Of a stretch of DNA of 7,242 bases, positions 1 to 6,220 are shown piece after piece (within the stretch, counting starts at the first letter, position 1; the number at the start of each line of letters is the position of its first letter). A program made the position numbers and the translations under genes. The DNA lies in contig JAFWPT010000020.1 in assembly GCA_017509375.1 (NCBI GenBank), positions 1 to 7,242 of the forward strand, in the 5' to 3' direction. This DNA is from Bacteroidales bacterium (GTDB lineage: Bacteria; Bacteroidota; Bacteroidia; Bacteroidales; UBA932). The notes under the pieces were generated by a model. That model was not told the origin of the DNA, did no database searches, and was given only the letters and a program-made list of their open reading frames with translations.

Positions 1-2
1 CA

Positions 3-224
3 GGGCTGGCTGCGCCACAGATTGGCGTTTTAAAGCGGGTGGTCGTTTTAGGGTATGACAAGGACTACCATCCAGAGAATATGGATTCTGTTCCTGCAAC
101 GGTTTTAATTAATCCTCAATTGACGCCATTAACTGACGAATTTGATGAACGCTGGGAAGGGTGTCTGTCGATTCCTGGGATGCGTGGGGCTGTGCCTCGT
201 TACACCAAACCACGCTTGAGCTGA
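3..224 (+). CDS. def: Peptide deformylase fragment (5' and 3' incomplete)
   Basis: The frame starting at base 3 encodes the first two signature motifs of peptide deformylase, the metalloenzyme that removes the formyl group from the initiator methionine of new proteins. Motif 1 (GLAAPQIG) is at the very left edge and motif 2 (EGCLS, with the metal-binding Cys) is at about 159-173, followed by a typical IPGMRGAVPRY stretch. The third motif (HExxH), which holds the other metal ligands and the catalytic Glu, is absent: family similarity ends near Tyr-Thr-Lys (201-209) and the frame closes at 222-224. The start lies off the left edge. GC is about 48%, with TTA, AAT and TTT codons, unlike everything to the right. 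The wording of the motifs resembles gammaproteobacterial deformylases more than Bacteroidota ones, which is my impression from memory. The product as it stands could not be active. Family assignment is secure; the source organism is inference. Confidence -1.
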   Translation, partial: GLAAPQIGVLKRVVVLGYDKDYHPENMDSVPATVLINPQLTPLTDEFDERWEGCLSIPGMRGAVPRYTKPRLS

Positions 225-1048
225 ACGCCGGAGATAAGCAACAGTTGACGGCCACAGTCAGCCCTTCCAACGCCACAGCAAAAGACGTCCACTGGGAATC
301 CAGTAACGTATCCGTCGCCAAGGTGAATTGGGAGGACGGCCTTGTCACCGCCGTAGCCCCCGGCACGGCCACCATCACGGTCTATGGCTCCAGCGGCGTG
401 AGCGCAAGCTGCACGGTCACCGTGAAGGCGGGCGTGCAGGCCGTCGATCTCGGCCTGCCGTCCGGCCTCAAGTGGGCCTCCTGCAACGTCGGAGCCACTA
501 AGCCGGAAGAATTCGGCGACTACTTCGCCTGGGGGGAAACGAAGCCCAAAGCTTCGTACGACTGGCCCACCTACAAGTGGTGCAAGGGCGATTTCGACGC
601 CCTCACCAAGTACTGCTTCGATTCCTACTACTGGGGAGGCAAAGGCTCGATGGACAACAAGAAAAAACTCGACCTTTCAGATGACGCCGCCAATGCCAAC
701 ATGGGCGGCGACTGGCGCACGCCCACTGATTCCGATTGGCAGGAACTGATAGACAACTGCACCGTCACCTGGACCGACAACTATAACGGAACAGGCGTGG
801 CCGGCAGCATATTCACCGGGAAGAAATCCGGCTACACCGGTGTCTCCATCTTCATCCCCGCGGCGGGATTGAAGATAAGTGACGTGACTCTCGACCCCGG
901 AGAATATTGCGCCTACTGGACTTCGGTCCTCGATGTGGACCGCGATCCCAGTAACGCCTGCTACTTCATGTCAAGTGACTATGGTCCGTACATAAACAGC
1001 TACATCCGCGCCGAAGGCCGCTCCGTCCGTGCGGTCCGCTCCCAATAA
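161..1048 (+). CDS. BIG2-domain surface protein with Fib_succ-type C-terminal domain, 5' truncated
   Basis: The GTG at 161 is only the first start in this frame; residues 1-15 are read out of frame from the deformylase fragment and are not native. Genuine protein begins around residue 16 (about 206). Residues 16-90 form a bacterial Ig-like BIG2 domain, with the typical LTATVSPSNAT, VxWxSSN, VTAVAPGTATITV and CTVTV strands. Residues 94-295 resemble the paralogous domain abundant in Bacteroidales surface proteins (Fib_succ_major/TIGR02145-like): VDLGLPSGLKWASCNVGA, GDYFAWGETKP, WRTPTDSDWQEL, FIPAAG, YWTS and a terminal GRSVRAVRS. Such proteins are normally exported and often lipid-anchored, with binding or adhesion roles suspected, but the signal peptide and any upstream domains are lost here. 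The C-terminal end, with its stop at 1046-1048, looks intact. Ligand and exact role are unknown. Family placement is from motif memory and fairly sure; function is not. Confidence -1.
   Translation: MSVDSWDAWGCASLHQTTLELNAGDKQQLTATVSPSNATAKDVHWESSNVSVAKVNWEDGLVTAVAPGTATITVYGSSGVSASCTVTVKAGVQAVDLGLPSGLKWASCNVGATKPEEFGDYFAWGETKPKASYDWPTYKWCKGDFDALTKYCFDSYYWGGKGSMDNKKKLDLSDDAANANMGGDWRTPTDSDWQELIDNCTVTWTDNYNGTGVAGSIFTGKKSGYTGVSIFIPAAGLKISDVTLDPGEYCAYWTSVLDVDRDPSNACYFMSSDYGPYINSYIRAEGRSVRAVRSQ
201..212. other. Chimeric junction between unlike sequences
   Basis: Peptide deformylase similarity in frame 3 stops after about base 209. BIG2-domain similarity in frame 2 begins at about 209-215 (Thr-Thr-Leu-Glu-Leu). 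Base composition changes at the same place, from about 48% GC to 60% or more. Two unrelated genes, both cut inside conserved domains and in different frames, meet here with no mobile element, repeat or attachment site visible. An assembly or library chimera is the simplest reading; a genuine recombination joint is possible. Confidence -1.
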
Positions 1049-1062
1049 TTTGGTATTGCGGG
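1040..1062 (+). terminator. Weak hairpin over the stop of the BIG2 gene
   Basis: CAATA (1043-1047) pairs with TATTG (1054-1058) around a 6-base loop. After one bulged C, two further C-G pairs and a T-G wobble extend the stem. No T-run follows, and the right arm overlaps the presumed -33 element of the next promoter. It may be a weak terminator or chance. Confidence -1.
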
Positions 1063-1086
1063 CAAGCGGCGGATGTGTTATCTTTG
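1055..1086 (+). promoter_or_regulatory. Bacteroidota-type promoter of the feoAB operon
   Basis: TATCTTTG at 1079-1086 matches the Bacteroidota -7 consensus TAnnTTTG perfectly, and ATTG at 1055-1058 is a near match to the -33 TTTG at a spacing of 20 bases. Transcription should start at about 1091-1094, roughly 20 bases before the ATG at 1111. This excludes the upstream in-frame GTG at 1075, which lies before the -7 box. I see no clear Fur-type dyad in 1049-1110. Confidence -1.
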
Positions 1087-1110
1087 CGGCGTGACAAGCG
1101 TAAGTTCAAG

Positions 1111-3483
1111 ATGCAGAGCATAGATACACTGGAAATCGGCCACGAAGTTGTAATTGAGAAAGTGGGGGGAGAGGGAGCTACCCGTACCCATTTCCTGGAT
1201 ATGGGACTCATCCCCGGGGCAAGGCTAAAGGTAGTAGCAAAAGCTCCGTTGGGAGACCCTATACAGTTGCTCATCAGCGGATACGCTCTCACGCTCCGCA
1301 AAGCGGACGCCGCAGGAATAGAGGTGCGGGAACTGGAGCCCGGCGAGCAGGAGGGAGTTTGTGCGGCAGGCCCCGGCGATAGTTCCGACCGTGGCCGTAA
1401 CGCCTGGCTTCACGACCATAACGCTCACCCTGGCCTGGGAGAAGGCGGCAAATACCACTCCAGGGATCACGAGAACCCGCTGCCGAAGGGGGTAAAGCTC
1501 AGCCTGGCCCTTGCAGGCCAGCAGAATTGTGGTAAAACCACCCTCTTCAATGTGCTCACCGGTTCCAATCAGCATGTGGGCAATTTCCCCGGTGTCACCG
1601 TGGACCGCAAGGAAGGTGTCATCAAAGGGCATCCTGAGAGTTCCATCACCGACTTGCCCGGTATCTATTCGCTCTCTCCATATACGGCAGAGGAGCTCGT
1701 TTCCCGGGAATTCATCCTCGATCCCAACACCAGGGGCCTCATCAATATAGTAGATGCCAGCAATATCGAAAGGAACCTATACCTCACTCTCCAGTTGATG
1801 GAGCTCGGAGTCCCTATGGTGCTGGCTCTCAATATGATGGACGAAGTTCGCGGGAATGGCGGCGCCATTCGTATCAATGAGATGGAACGCATACTCGGCA
1901 TTCCGGTAGTAGGCATTTCCGCGGCCCGGGGCGAAGGTGTGGACGAACTGGTGGAGCATGCCCTGCACGTGGCGCGCTACCAGGAGGCTCCCGCCCGTAA
2001 TGACTTCTGCGGCAAGGACGACAACGGAGGTGCTGTCCACCGTTGCCTTCACAGCGTAATACATCTGGTGGAGGACAGGGCCGCCGCTGCCGGCATCCCC
2101 GCCCGTTTTGCCGCCACCAAGCTCATAGAAGGGGACGATTGGGTGGAAAAGGCTTTGAAGCTCAGTCCCGGCGAGAGGGAAGCTATAGAGCAGATTATTC
2201 TGACTATGGAGCAGGAACGCGGTATCGACCGGGCTGCCGCCATCGCCGACATGCGTTATACCTTTATCCGCAAGCTGTGCGCTCAGACCGTGGTGAAGCC
2301 GCGGGAGAGCAAGGAATATCGCCGTAGCCGCCGCATAGACAAGGTGCTCACCGGCCGCTGGACGGCGATTCCCATTTTCGTACTCATCATGGCGCTGGTT
2401 ATCTGGCTCACGATAGATGTGCTCGGGGCGCCGCTGCAGGCTTTGCTGGATGCCGGGATAAGCACCCTCGGTGCCGGTGCGGGCGCCTTGCTTGCCGGGT
2501 GGGGCGTGAGTCCTGCGGTGCAGTCGCTGGTGGTGGACGCCGTGTTCGGAGGGGTCGGTTCGGTGTGCAGTTTCGTACCCGTTATCGTTATCCTGTTCTT
2601 CTTCCTCTCCATGCTGGAAGACAGCGGGTACATGGCCCGTGTGGCTTACGTTACCGACAGTTTCCTCCGCAAGCTGGGGCTTTCCGGCCGAAGCATAGTG
2701 CCGCTGATAATAGGGCTGGGCTGTTCCGTCCCCGGGGTTATGGCGTCCCGCACTCTGCCGTCGGCCCGGGACCGCCGCAAGACCATACTGCTCACGCCGT
2801 TCATGAGCTGCTCGGCCAAACTGCCTATCTACGCCTTCCTCAGCAGTGCCTTCTTCCCGGGGCGCGGGGGCCTGGTGCTGGTGTGCCTGTATCTGCTGTC
2901 TATCTGCATAGGCATCCTGGTGGCTCTGATTGGCAAGTTGATTGACTGCGGTTCGCAGGCGGCGCCTTTTGTGATGGAGCTGCCCAATTACCGCCTGCCC
3001 CAGCTGCGCAACGTAGGCCATCTGATGTGGGACAAGACTAAGGACTTCCTGCAGAGGGCCTTTACGGTCATTTTCGTAGCTACCCTTGTCATCTGGTTCC
3101 TGCAGAGCTTCGACTTCCGTTTCAATATGGTGCAGAATGGCGAGGGAAGCATGCTGGCATGGATCGCCGGAATTATGGCCCCGTTGTTCGCTCCGCTCGG
3201 CCTGGGCGACTGGAAGATAGTGACCGCTTTCATCTCCGGTTTCCTGGCGAAAGAGAGCGTGGTGGCCACGATGGAGGTGCTCGGAGTGCTTTCCACCCTC
3301 ACCGTGGCAAGCTCCGTATCTATGCTGGTATTCAGTCTGCTCTACACTCCCTGCGTGGCTGCCATAGCGGCGGTGAAGCGTGAACTGGGAGGCAAGTGGG
3401 CTTTGTTTGTGATTGTGTTCCAATGCATTGTGGCATGGCTTGCGGCTTTCGGCGCTTACCGCCTTGCCCTCCTGGTACTATGA
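1111..3483 (+). CDS. feoB: FeoA-FeoB fusion, ferrous iron transporter
   Basis: This 790-residue inner-membrane protein imports Fe(II), with the GTPase domain controlling transport. Residues 3-75 are a FeoA SH3-like domain (FLDMGLIPGARLKV). Residues 76-125 are a linker with an unusual His cluster (H101, H103, H106, H116, H120). Residues 128-290 are the G domain: G1 GQQNCGKTT (136-144), G2 Thr in FPGVTV (about 163), G3 DLPG (181-184), G4 NMMD (241-244), G5 SAARGEG (270-276). A helical cytosolic segment follows, then the membrane region from about 415 with the conserved gate segments GVGSVCSFVP (481-490), MLEDSGYMAR (501-510), GLGCSVPG (535-542) and the MSCSAKLP segment (565-572). Several hydrophobic helices run to the C-terminus. 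A GTG at 1075 would add 12 residues but lies upstream of the -7 box, so ATG 1111 is preferred. FeoA-FeoB fusions are well known in Bacteroidota. No frameshift or missing G motif is seen. The identification is very secure. Confidence -1.
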   Translation: MQSIDTLEIGHEVVIEKVGGEGATRTHFLDMGLIPGARLKVVAKAPLGDPIQLLISGYALTLRKADAAGIEVRELEPGEQEGVCAAGPGDSSDRGRNAWLHDHNAHPGLGEGGKYHSRDHENPLPKGVKLSLALAGQQNCGKTTLFNVLTGSNQHVGNFPGVTVDRKEGVIKGHPESSITDLPGIYSLSPYTAEELVSREFILDPNTRGLINIVDASNIERNLYLTLQLMELGVPMVLALNMMDEVRGNGGAIRINEMERILGIPVVGISAARGEGVDELVEHALHVARYQEAPARNDFCGKDDNGGAVHRCLHSVIHLVEDRAAAAGIPARFAATKLIEGDDWVEKALKLSPGEREAIEQIILTMEQERGIDRAAAIADMRYTFIRKLCAQTVVKPRESKEYRRSRRIDKVLTGRWTAIPIFVLIMALVIWLTIDVLGAPLQALLDAGISTLGAGAGALLAGWGVSPAVQSLVVDAVFGGVGSVCSFVPVIVILFFFLSMLEDSGYMARVAYVTDSFLRKLGLSGRSIVPLIIGLGCSVPGVMASRTLPSARDRRKTILLTPFMSCSAKLPIYAFLSSAFFPGRGGLVLVCLYLLSICIGILVALIGKLIDCGSQAAPFVMELPNYRLPQLRNVGHLMWDKTKDFLQRAFTVIFVATLVIWFLQSFDFRFNMVQNGEGSMLAWIAGIMAPLFAPLGLGDWKIVTAFISGFLAKESVVATMEVLGVLSTLTVASSVSMLVFSLLYTPCVAAIAAVKRELGGKWALFVIVFQCIVAWLAAFGAYRLALLVL

Positions 3484-3620
3484 ACGCGGCATCCTGGATA
3501 GTGCTCGGGGCAGTGCTCGCCGCCGCGGCCGGAGCGCTGGCTTTTATGCTTCACAGGCGCAACAGGAAGGGAAGTTCCGCCTGCTGCGCCTGCGCGCTGA
3601 AAGACCTTTGCCGGAAATAA
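3480..3620 (+). CDS. FeoB-associated Cys-rich small membrane protein
   Basis: This 46-residue protein starts inside the feoB stop (ATGA, 3480-3483), an arrangement typical of translational coupling. Residues 5-24 form one hydrophobic membrane helix. A basic patch follows (HRRNRK, 25-30), then a short tail with four Cys: C35, C36, C38 and C44. One helix, a positive turn and a CCxCxxxxxC tail directly after feoB is the pattern of the small proteins named FeoB-associated Cys-rich membrane protein (Pfam FeoB_associated). By the positive-inside rule the Cys tail should be cytosolic, where it could bind Fe(II) or another metal near the FeoB pore. That role is inference; no biochemical function is firmly established for the family, to my knowledge. 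The stop TAA is one base from the end of the converging gene. Confidence -1.
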   Translation: MNAASWIVLGAVLAAAAGALAFMLHRRNRKGSSACCACALKDLCRK

Positions 3621-3629
3621 GCTATTCCG
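3612..3629. terminator. Bulged palindrome between convergent genes
   Basis: CGGAA-A-TA (3612-3619) pairs with TATTCCG (3623-3629) around a 3-base loop with one bulged A. The hairpin spans both stop codons of the converging genes. It could serve as a small bidirectional terminator, but it is short and has no T-run on either side. No better terminator is visible nearby. Confidence -1.
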
Positions 3630-4077
3630 CCCAGATTTCGTCGATAAAGATGAACCCGGGGTACCCGGCTCCAGGGTGCCACTGGGGAATAGTGCCGATA
3701 TTGGTGGCGCTCACGCGCAGGTAGCGGGCATTTACCTTCACCCTGGCCTCGCAGTCCCATACTTTCACCTCCATGTCGCGCTCGTCCACACTGTTGGCTA
3801 TGCGGGCTATTTCCTTGAAATGCTCTCCGTCGCCCGAGGCCTCGAAAAGCACTTCCCGGGGCATCCATATCCACGACCTGGCATCCTGGCAGAAACCGGC
3901 TCCCACACGCTTGAGCGGCCTGCTGCGGCGCAAATCTATCACAGCCTGGAAGTCGGTGTCCTGATAGCCCTGCCAGCCGCCTGTGCGCCAGTTGACGCCT
4001 CCTCTCCTGCCGTCGATCAGGCCCTCCGGGCCGCCGGCGGTGTACTGTGAACTGCAGCGGGACAAGATGCTTATATC
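3622..4077 (-). other. F5/8 type C (CBM32-like) module within the GH92 gene
   Basis: Residues about 700-850 of the GH92 protein: YTAGGPEGLIDG, a WRTGGWQGYQDTDFQAVIDL strand, SWIWMPREVLFEASGDGEHF, ARYLRV and HPGAGYPGFIFIDEI. This is a discoidin-like jelly roll as found at the C-termini of Bacteroidota GH20 and related enzymes. It probably binds sugar and positions the catalytic domain; the ligand cannot be told from sequence. Confidence -1.
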
Positions 4078-6174
4078 CCTGTCGGACTGGATCTTATATA
4101 CCGTGCTGCGGGTGGTGAAACTGCGCTCCCCGTCTTTCTCGGCATAAGCTTCCAGGGTGCAGGCGTCATTCAGGACGAAGGGGGCCTCGTAGCGGCGGAA
4201 CGTTCCTTTTCCGTTGATACGGTAGAACATCTCTCCCTCGCCGCTCAGCCCCACTGTCATGGATCCGGCGAAGATGTCTCCATCCATCTCGAAGGCGGGA
4301 TTTGTCACAATCGGCTTCACTTCCGGCATCTTGCCTGCAGCCTGCACGGCACCTGGGCAGAGGGGGTAGCGGCCCAGCGTGCTCAGCACGTACCAGGCGC
4401 TCATCTGGCCGCAGTCATCGTTGCCGCAGAGCCCGTCCGGGGCGGAACTGTAGAGGGTTTCCAGTATGCGCCCGACCGTTGACTGCAGCTTCTCCGGATG
4501 CTCCGTAAAGGCGTAGAGACAGGGGATGTGGTGGCTGGGCTCGTTGCCGTGGGCGTATTGTCCTATGCAGCCGGTAATGTCGGCCTGGCTGCGCCCGGTG
4601 TTGCCTTCCGGGGCGGAGAAGAGGGCGTCCAGACGATCCTCCAGTGCCTTCTTGCCGCCAAGGGCCCGGGTGAGTCCCGGAACGTCCTGGGGTACGAAGA
4701 AGCTGTACTGCCAGGAATTGGCTTCGGTGTAGTTGTTGTTTACTTCGCGCGGGTCGAAGGGGCTGAACCAGCGTCCGTTGAGACGGGCCCGCATGAAGCC
4801 GGTGGACGGGTCGAACACATTGCGCCAGTACTGGGAAGAACGCATATATGCCAGGTACTCCTCCGTCTTGCCGAGGTAGGCGGCCACCTGGGCCACGCAC
4901 CAGTCGTCGTAGGCGAACTCAAGTGTCTTGGACACGCTTTCGTGCTCATCGTCAGCCAGCACCAGGCCGTTGCGGCGGAAGCTGTCCATTCCGTACTCCG
5001 GCCTAAGGGAAGAAGCCACCATGGCTTCGAAAGCCTTCTCCACGTCGAAATCCGTGAGCCCTCGTGCCACGGCGTCTGCAATCACCGGAGCGGAATTGTA
5101 GCCTATCATGCAGTCCGTTTCCCAGCCGGAGAGCTCCCACACCGGCAGCTTGCCGTTTTCTTCGTAAACGGAAATCATGGAACGGATGAAGTCCATACTG
5201 CGCTCAGGCTCTATCTCGAACAGCAGCGGGTGTTCGCCCCGGAAGGTATCCCAGGTGGAGAACACGGTGTAGCGTTCCCAGCCGTCGGCGCGGTGTACTT
5301 TGCCGTCCATCCCGCGGTAGCGGCCGTCGGCGTCGGAGTAGAGCGAAGGATGTATGCCCGTGTGATAGAGGGCGGTATAGAAGCGGCGGCGGTGCTCCCT
5401 GTCTTTCCAGGGGCACTCCAGCTTGCCCAGATACCGTTCCCACTCCTGCTGCGTGCTGCGTTTCAGGCTCTTGAAGGAGGCGGGATACTCCGAACGCAGA
5501 TTGGCTTTCGCCCCTTCCTCCGATACGCTGGAGATGGCGCTGCGGAGCTGTATCCGGCGGCTGTCGAAGCTGATGACTGCCTTGCGGCCGTCGTCCTGCA
5601 GCTCACAGCTTACGGGAGCGGAGAATTCGATGTAGAAGTACACGTGCTGCCTGCGGGCCCAGCTGGACGATACCCTGCAGCCGCTCACCCAGTCGGGGCC
5701 GAAATGTATGGCGAAACTGTCCAGCGGGTCACGGTGGCGCAGGTCGAGGGTAACGGATGGCTTCTGCCTGCCCCGGAACAGGTATTCGTGCATGGCAACC
5801 CGGCGGCCGGCGGCGAGGCGGGCTTTGACTCTGGAGTCTTTGAGCCATACCTCGTAATACCCGGGGCTGGCTTTCTCCCGGGAATGGGAGAAGCGGGAGG
5901 GGCCGCTGCCCGGAGTGATGAGCACGTCGCACCAGTCGTCGCAGCCGGTGCCGCTCAAGTGGGTGTGGCTGAAGCCGAAAATGAGCGAGTCGGAATAATG
6001 GTAGCCGCTGCAGCCGTCCCAGTCGCCGGCTTTGGGACGGGTGTCGGGACTGAGCTGTATCATGCCGAAAGGTGCGCAAGCTCCAGGGAATGTGTGGCCG
6101 TGGGCATCGGTGCCGACCATGGGGTCGGCGTACTGCAGAAGCAGTGACAGGACAAAAACAAGAGAAGTTAGCAT
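3622..6174 (-). CDS. Secreted GH92 alpha-mannosidase with hexosaminidase-like C-terminal modules
   Basis: This 850-residue protein belongs to glycoside hydrolase family 92, Ca2+-dependent exo-alpha-mannosidases that invert configuration and trim mannose from N-glycans or mannans. Residues 1-14 are a short hydrophobic signal sequence without the usual Lys or Arg. The N-terminal domain starts YADPMVGTDAHGHTFPGA (15-32) and includes GCSGYHYSD and GFSHTHLSGTGCDDW (about 54-81). The catalytic (alpha/alpha)6 region has WELSGWETDCMIGY (346-359), YTEANSWQYSFFVPQD (482-497, whose Glu484 probably aligns with the known general acid), HGNEPSHHIP (542-551) and GNDDCGQMSAWYVLS (584-598, holding the acidic base region). 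After CPG at 606-608, the expected closing beta-strands of GH92 are not recognisable. Instead, residues about 617-695 look like a chitobiase C-terminal-type domain, and 700-850 are an F5/8 type C (galactose-binding-like) module ending HPGAGYPGFIFIDEI. The ATG at 6174 is the first in frame after an upstream TAA. Family is near certain; linkage specificity is unknown. Confidence -1.
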   Translation of the reverse strand: MLTSLVFVLSLLLQYADPMVGTDAHGHTFPGACAPFGMIQLSPDTRPKAGDWDGCSGYHYSDSLIFGFSHTHLSGTGCDDWCDVLITPGSGPSRFSHSREKASPGYYEVWLKDSRVKARLAAGRRVAMHEYLFRGRQKPSVTLDLRHRDPLDSFAIHFGPDWVSGCRVSSSWARRQHVYFYIEFSAPVSCELQDDGRKAVISFDSRRIQLRSAISSVSEEGAKANLRSEYPASFKSLKRSTQQEWERYLGKLECPWKDREHRRRFYTALYHTGIHPSLYSDADGRYRGMDGKVHRADGWERYTVFSTWDTFRGEHPLLFEIEPERSMDFIRSMISVYEENGKLPVWELSGWETDCMIGYNSAPVIADAVARGLTDFDVEKAFEAMVASSLRPEYGMDSFRRNGLVLADDEHESVSKTLEFAYDDWCVAQVAAYLGKTEEYLAYMRSSQYWRNVFDPSTGFMRARLNGRWFSPFDPREVNNNYTEANSWQYSFFVPQDVPGLTRALGGKKALEDRLDALFSAPEGNTGRSQADITGCIGQYAHGNEPSHHIPCLYAFTEHPEKLQSTVGRILETLYSSAPDGLCGNDDCGQMSAWYVLSTLGRYPLCPGAVQAAGKMPEVKPIVTNPAFEMDGDIFAGSMTVGLSGEGEMFYRINGKGTFRRYEAPFVLNDACTLEAYAEKDGERSFTTRSTVYKIQSDRDISILSRCSSQYTAGGPEGLIDGRRGGVNWRTGGWQGYQDTDFQAVIDLRRSRPLKRVGAGFCQDARSWIWMPREVLFEASGDGEHFKEIARIANSVDERDMEVKVWDCEARVKVNARYLRVSATNIGTIPQWHPGAGYPGFIFIDEIWAE
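4090..4326 (-). other. Chitobiase C-terminal-like domain within the GH92 gene
   Basis: Residues about 617-695 of the GH92 protein read as a small beta-sandwich: FAGSMTVGLSGEGEMFYRIN, then YEAPFVLNDACTLEAYAEKDGERS. This follows the order seen in CHB_HEX_C-type domains of bacterial hexosaminidases (raised strand, YYTxDGSEP turn, Y-x-x-PF, TLxAxA). The usual DGSEP turn is degenerate here (INGKGT). Assignment is by motif order and is moderately sure. Confidence -1.
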
Positions 6175-6181
6175 ATCATTG

Positions 6182-6189
6182 CAAAAGTA
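6182..6189 (-). promoter_or_regulatory. Putative -7 element of the GH92 gene
   Basis: On the minus strand the bases read TACTTTTG, a perfect TAnnTTTG match. Only seven bases lie between it and the ATG at 6174, so the transcript would begin within a few bases of the start codon. No good -33 TTTG is found at the expected place (about 6208-6214), which overlaps the -7 box of the opposite promoter. Confidence -1.
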
Positions 6190-6219
6190 GTGAAAGTTCG
6201 AAGATTTTTCTTATCTTTG
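6189..6219 (+). promoter_or_regulatory. Bacteroidota-type promoter of the susC-like gene
   Basis: TATCTTTG at 6212-6219 matches TAnnTTTG perfectly and shares the 9-mer TTATCTTTG with the feoAB promoter. The -33 element is weak (AGTG, 6189-6192, spacing 19). The expected start near 6224-6227 gives a leader of about 25 bases. The leader is A-rich before the ATG and has no Shine-Dalgarno sequence, as is usual in this phylum. Confidence -1.
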
Positions 6220-6220
6220 A

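Noticed and set aside
161..205. Native N-terminus of the BIG2 protein at the GTG of 161
   Set aside because: These bases encode the deformylase EGCLS region in another frame, so the 15 residues read here are an accident of the junction.
1075..1110. Alternative GTG start giving a 12-residue extension of FeoAB
   Set aside because: It lies upstream of the -7 box (1079-1086), so it would not be in the transcript, and the basic extension is not part of the FeoA domain.
1049..1110. Fur box in the feoAB promoter
   Set aside because: I searched by eye for a GATAATnATTATC-like dyad and found none. Control by iron may use another factor or site.
1777..3423. A 548-residue open frame on the minus strand inside feoAB
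   Set aside because: Its protein is rich in His, Gln and Arg with no recognisable domain, and it lies antisense to a fully conserved FeoB. It is a by-product of GC-rich codon use.
3655..3668. GC-rich palindrome CCGGG-GTA-CCCGG as a terminator for the feo operon
   Set aside because: It encodes the conserved Pro-Gly-x-Gly-x-Pro-Gly stretch of the F5/8 type C module on the other strand and has no T-run. Coding constraint explains it.
4498..6147. A 549-residue open frame on the plus strand opposite the GH92 gene
   Set aside because: It is composed mainly of Val, Ala, Gly and Glu without motifs, and it mirrors the conserved GH92 coding sequence. It is a shadow frame.
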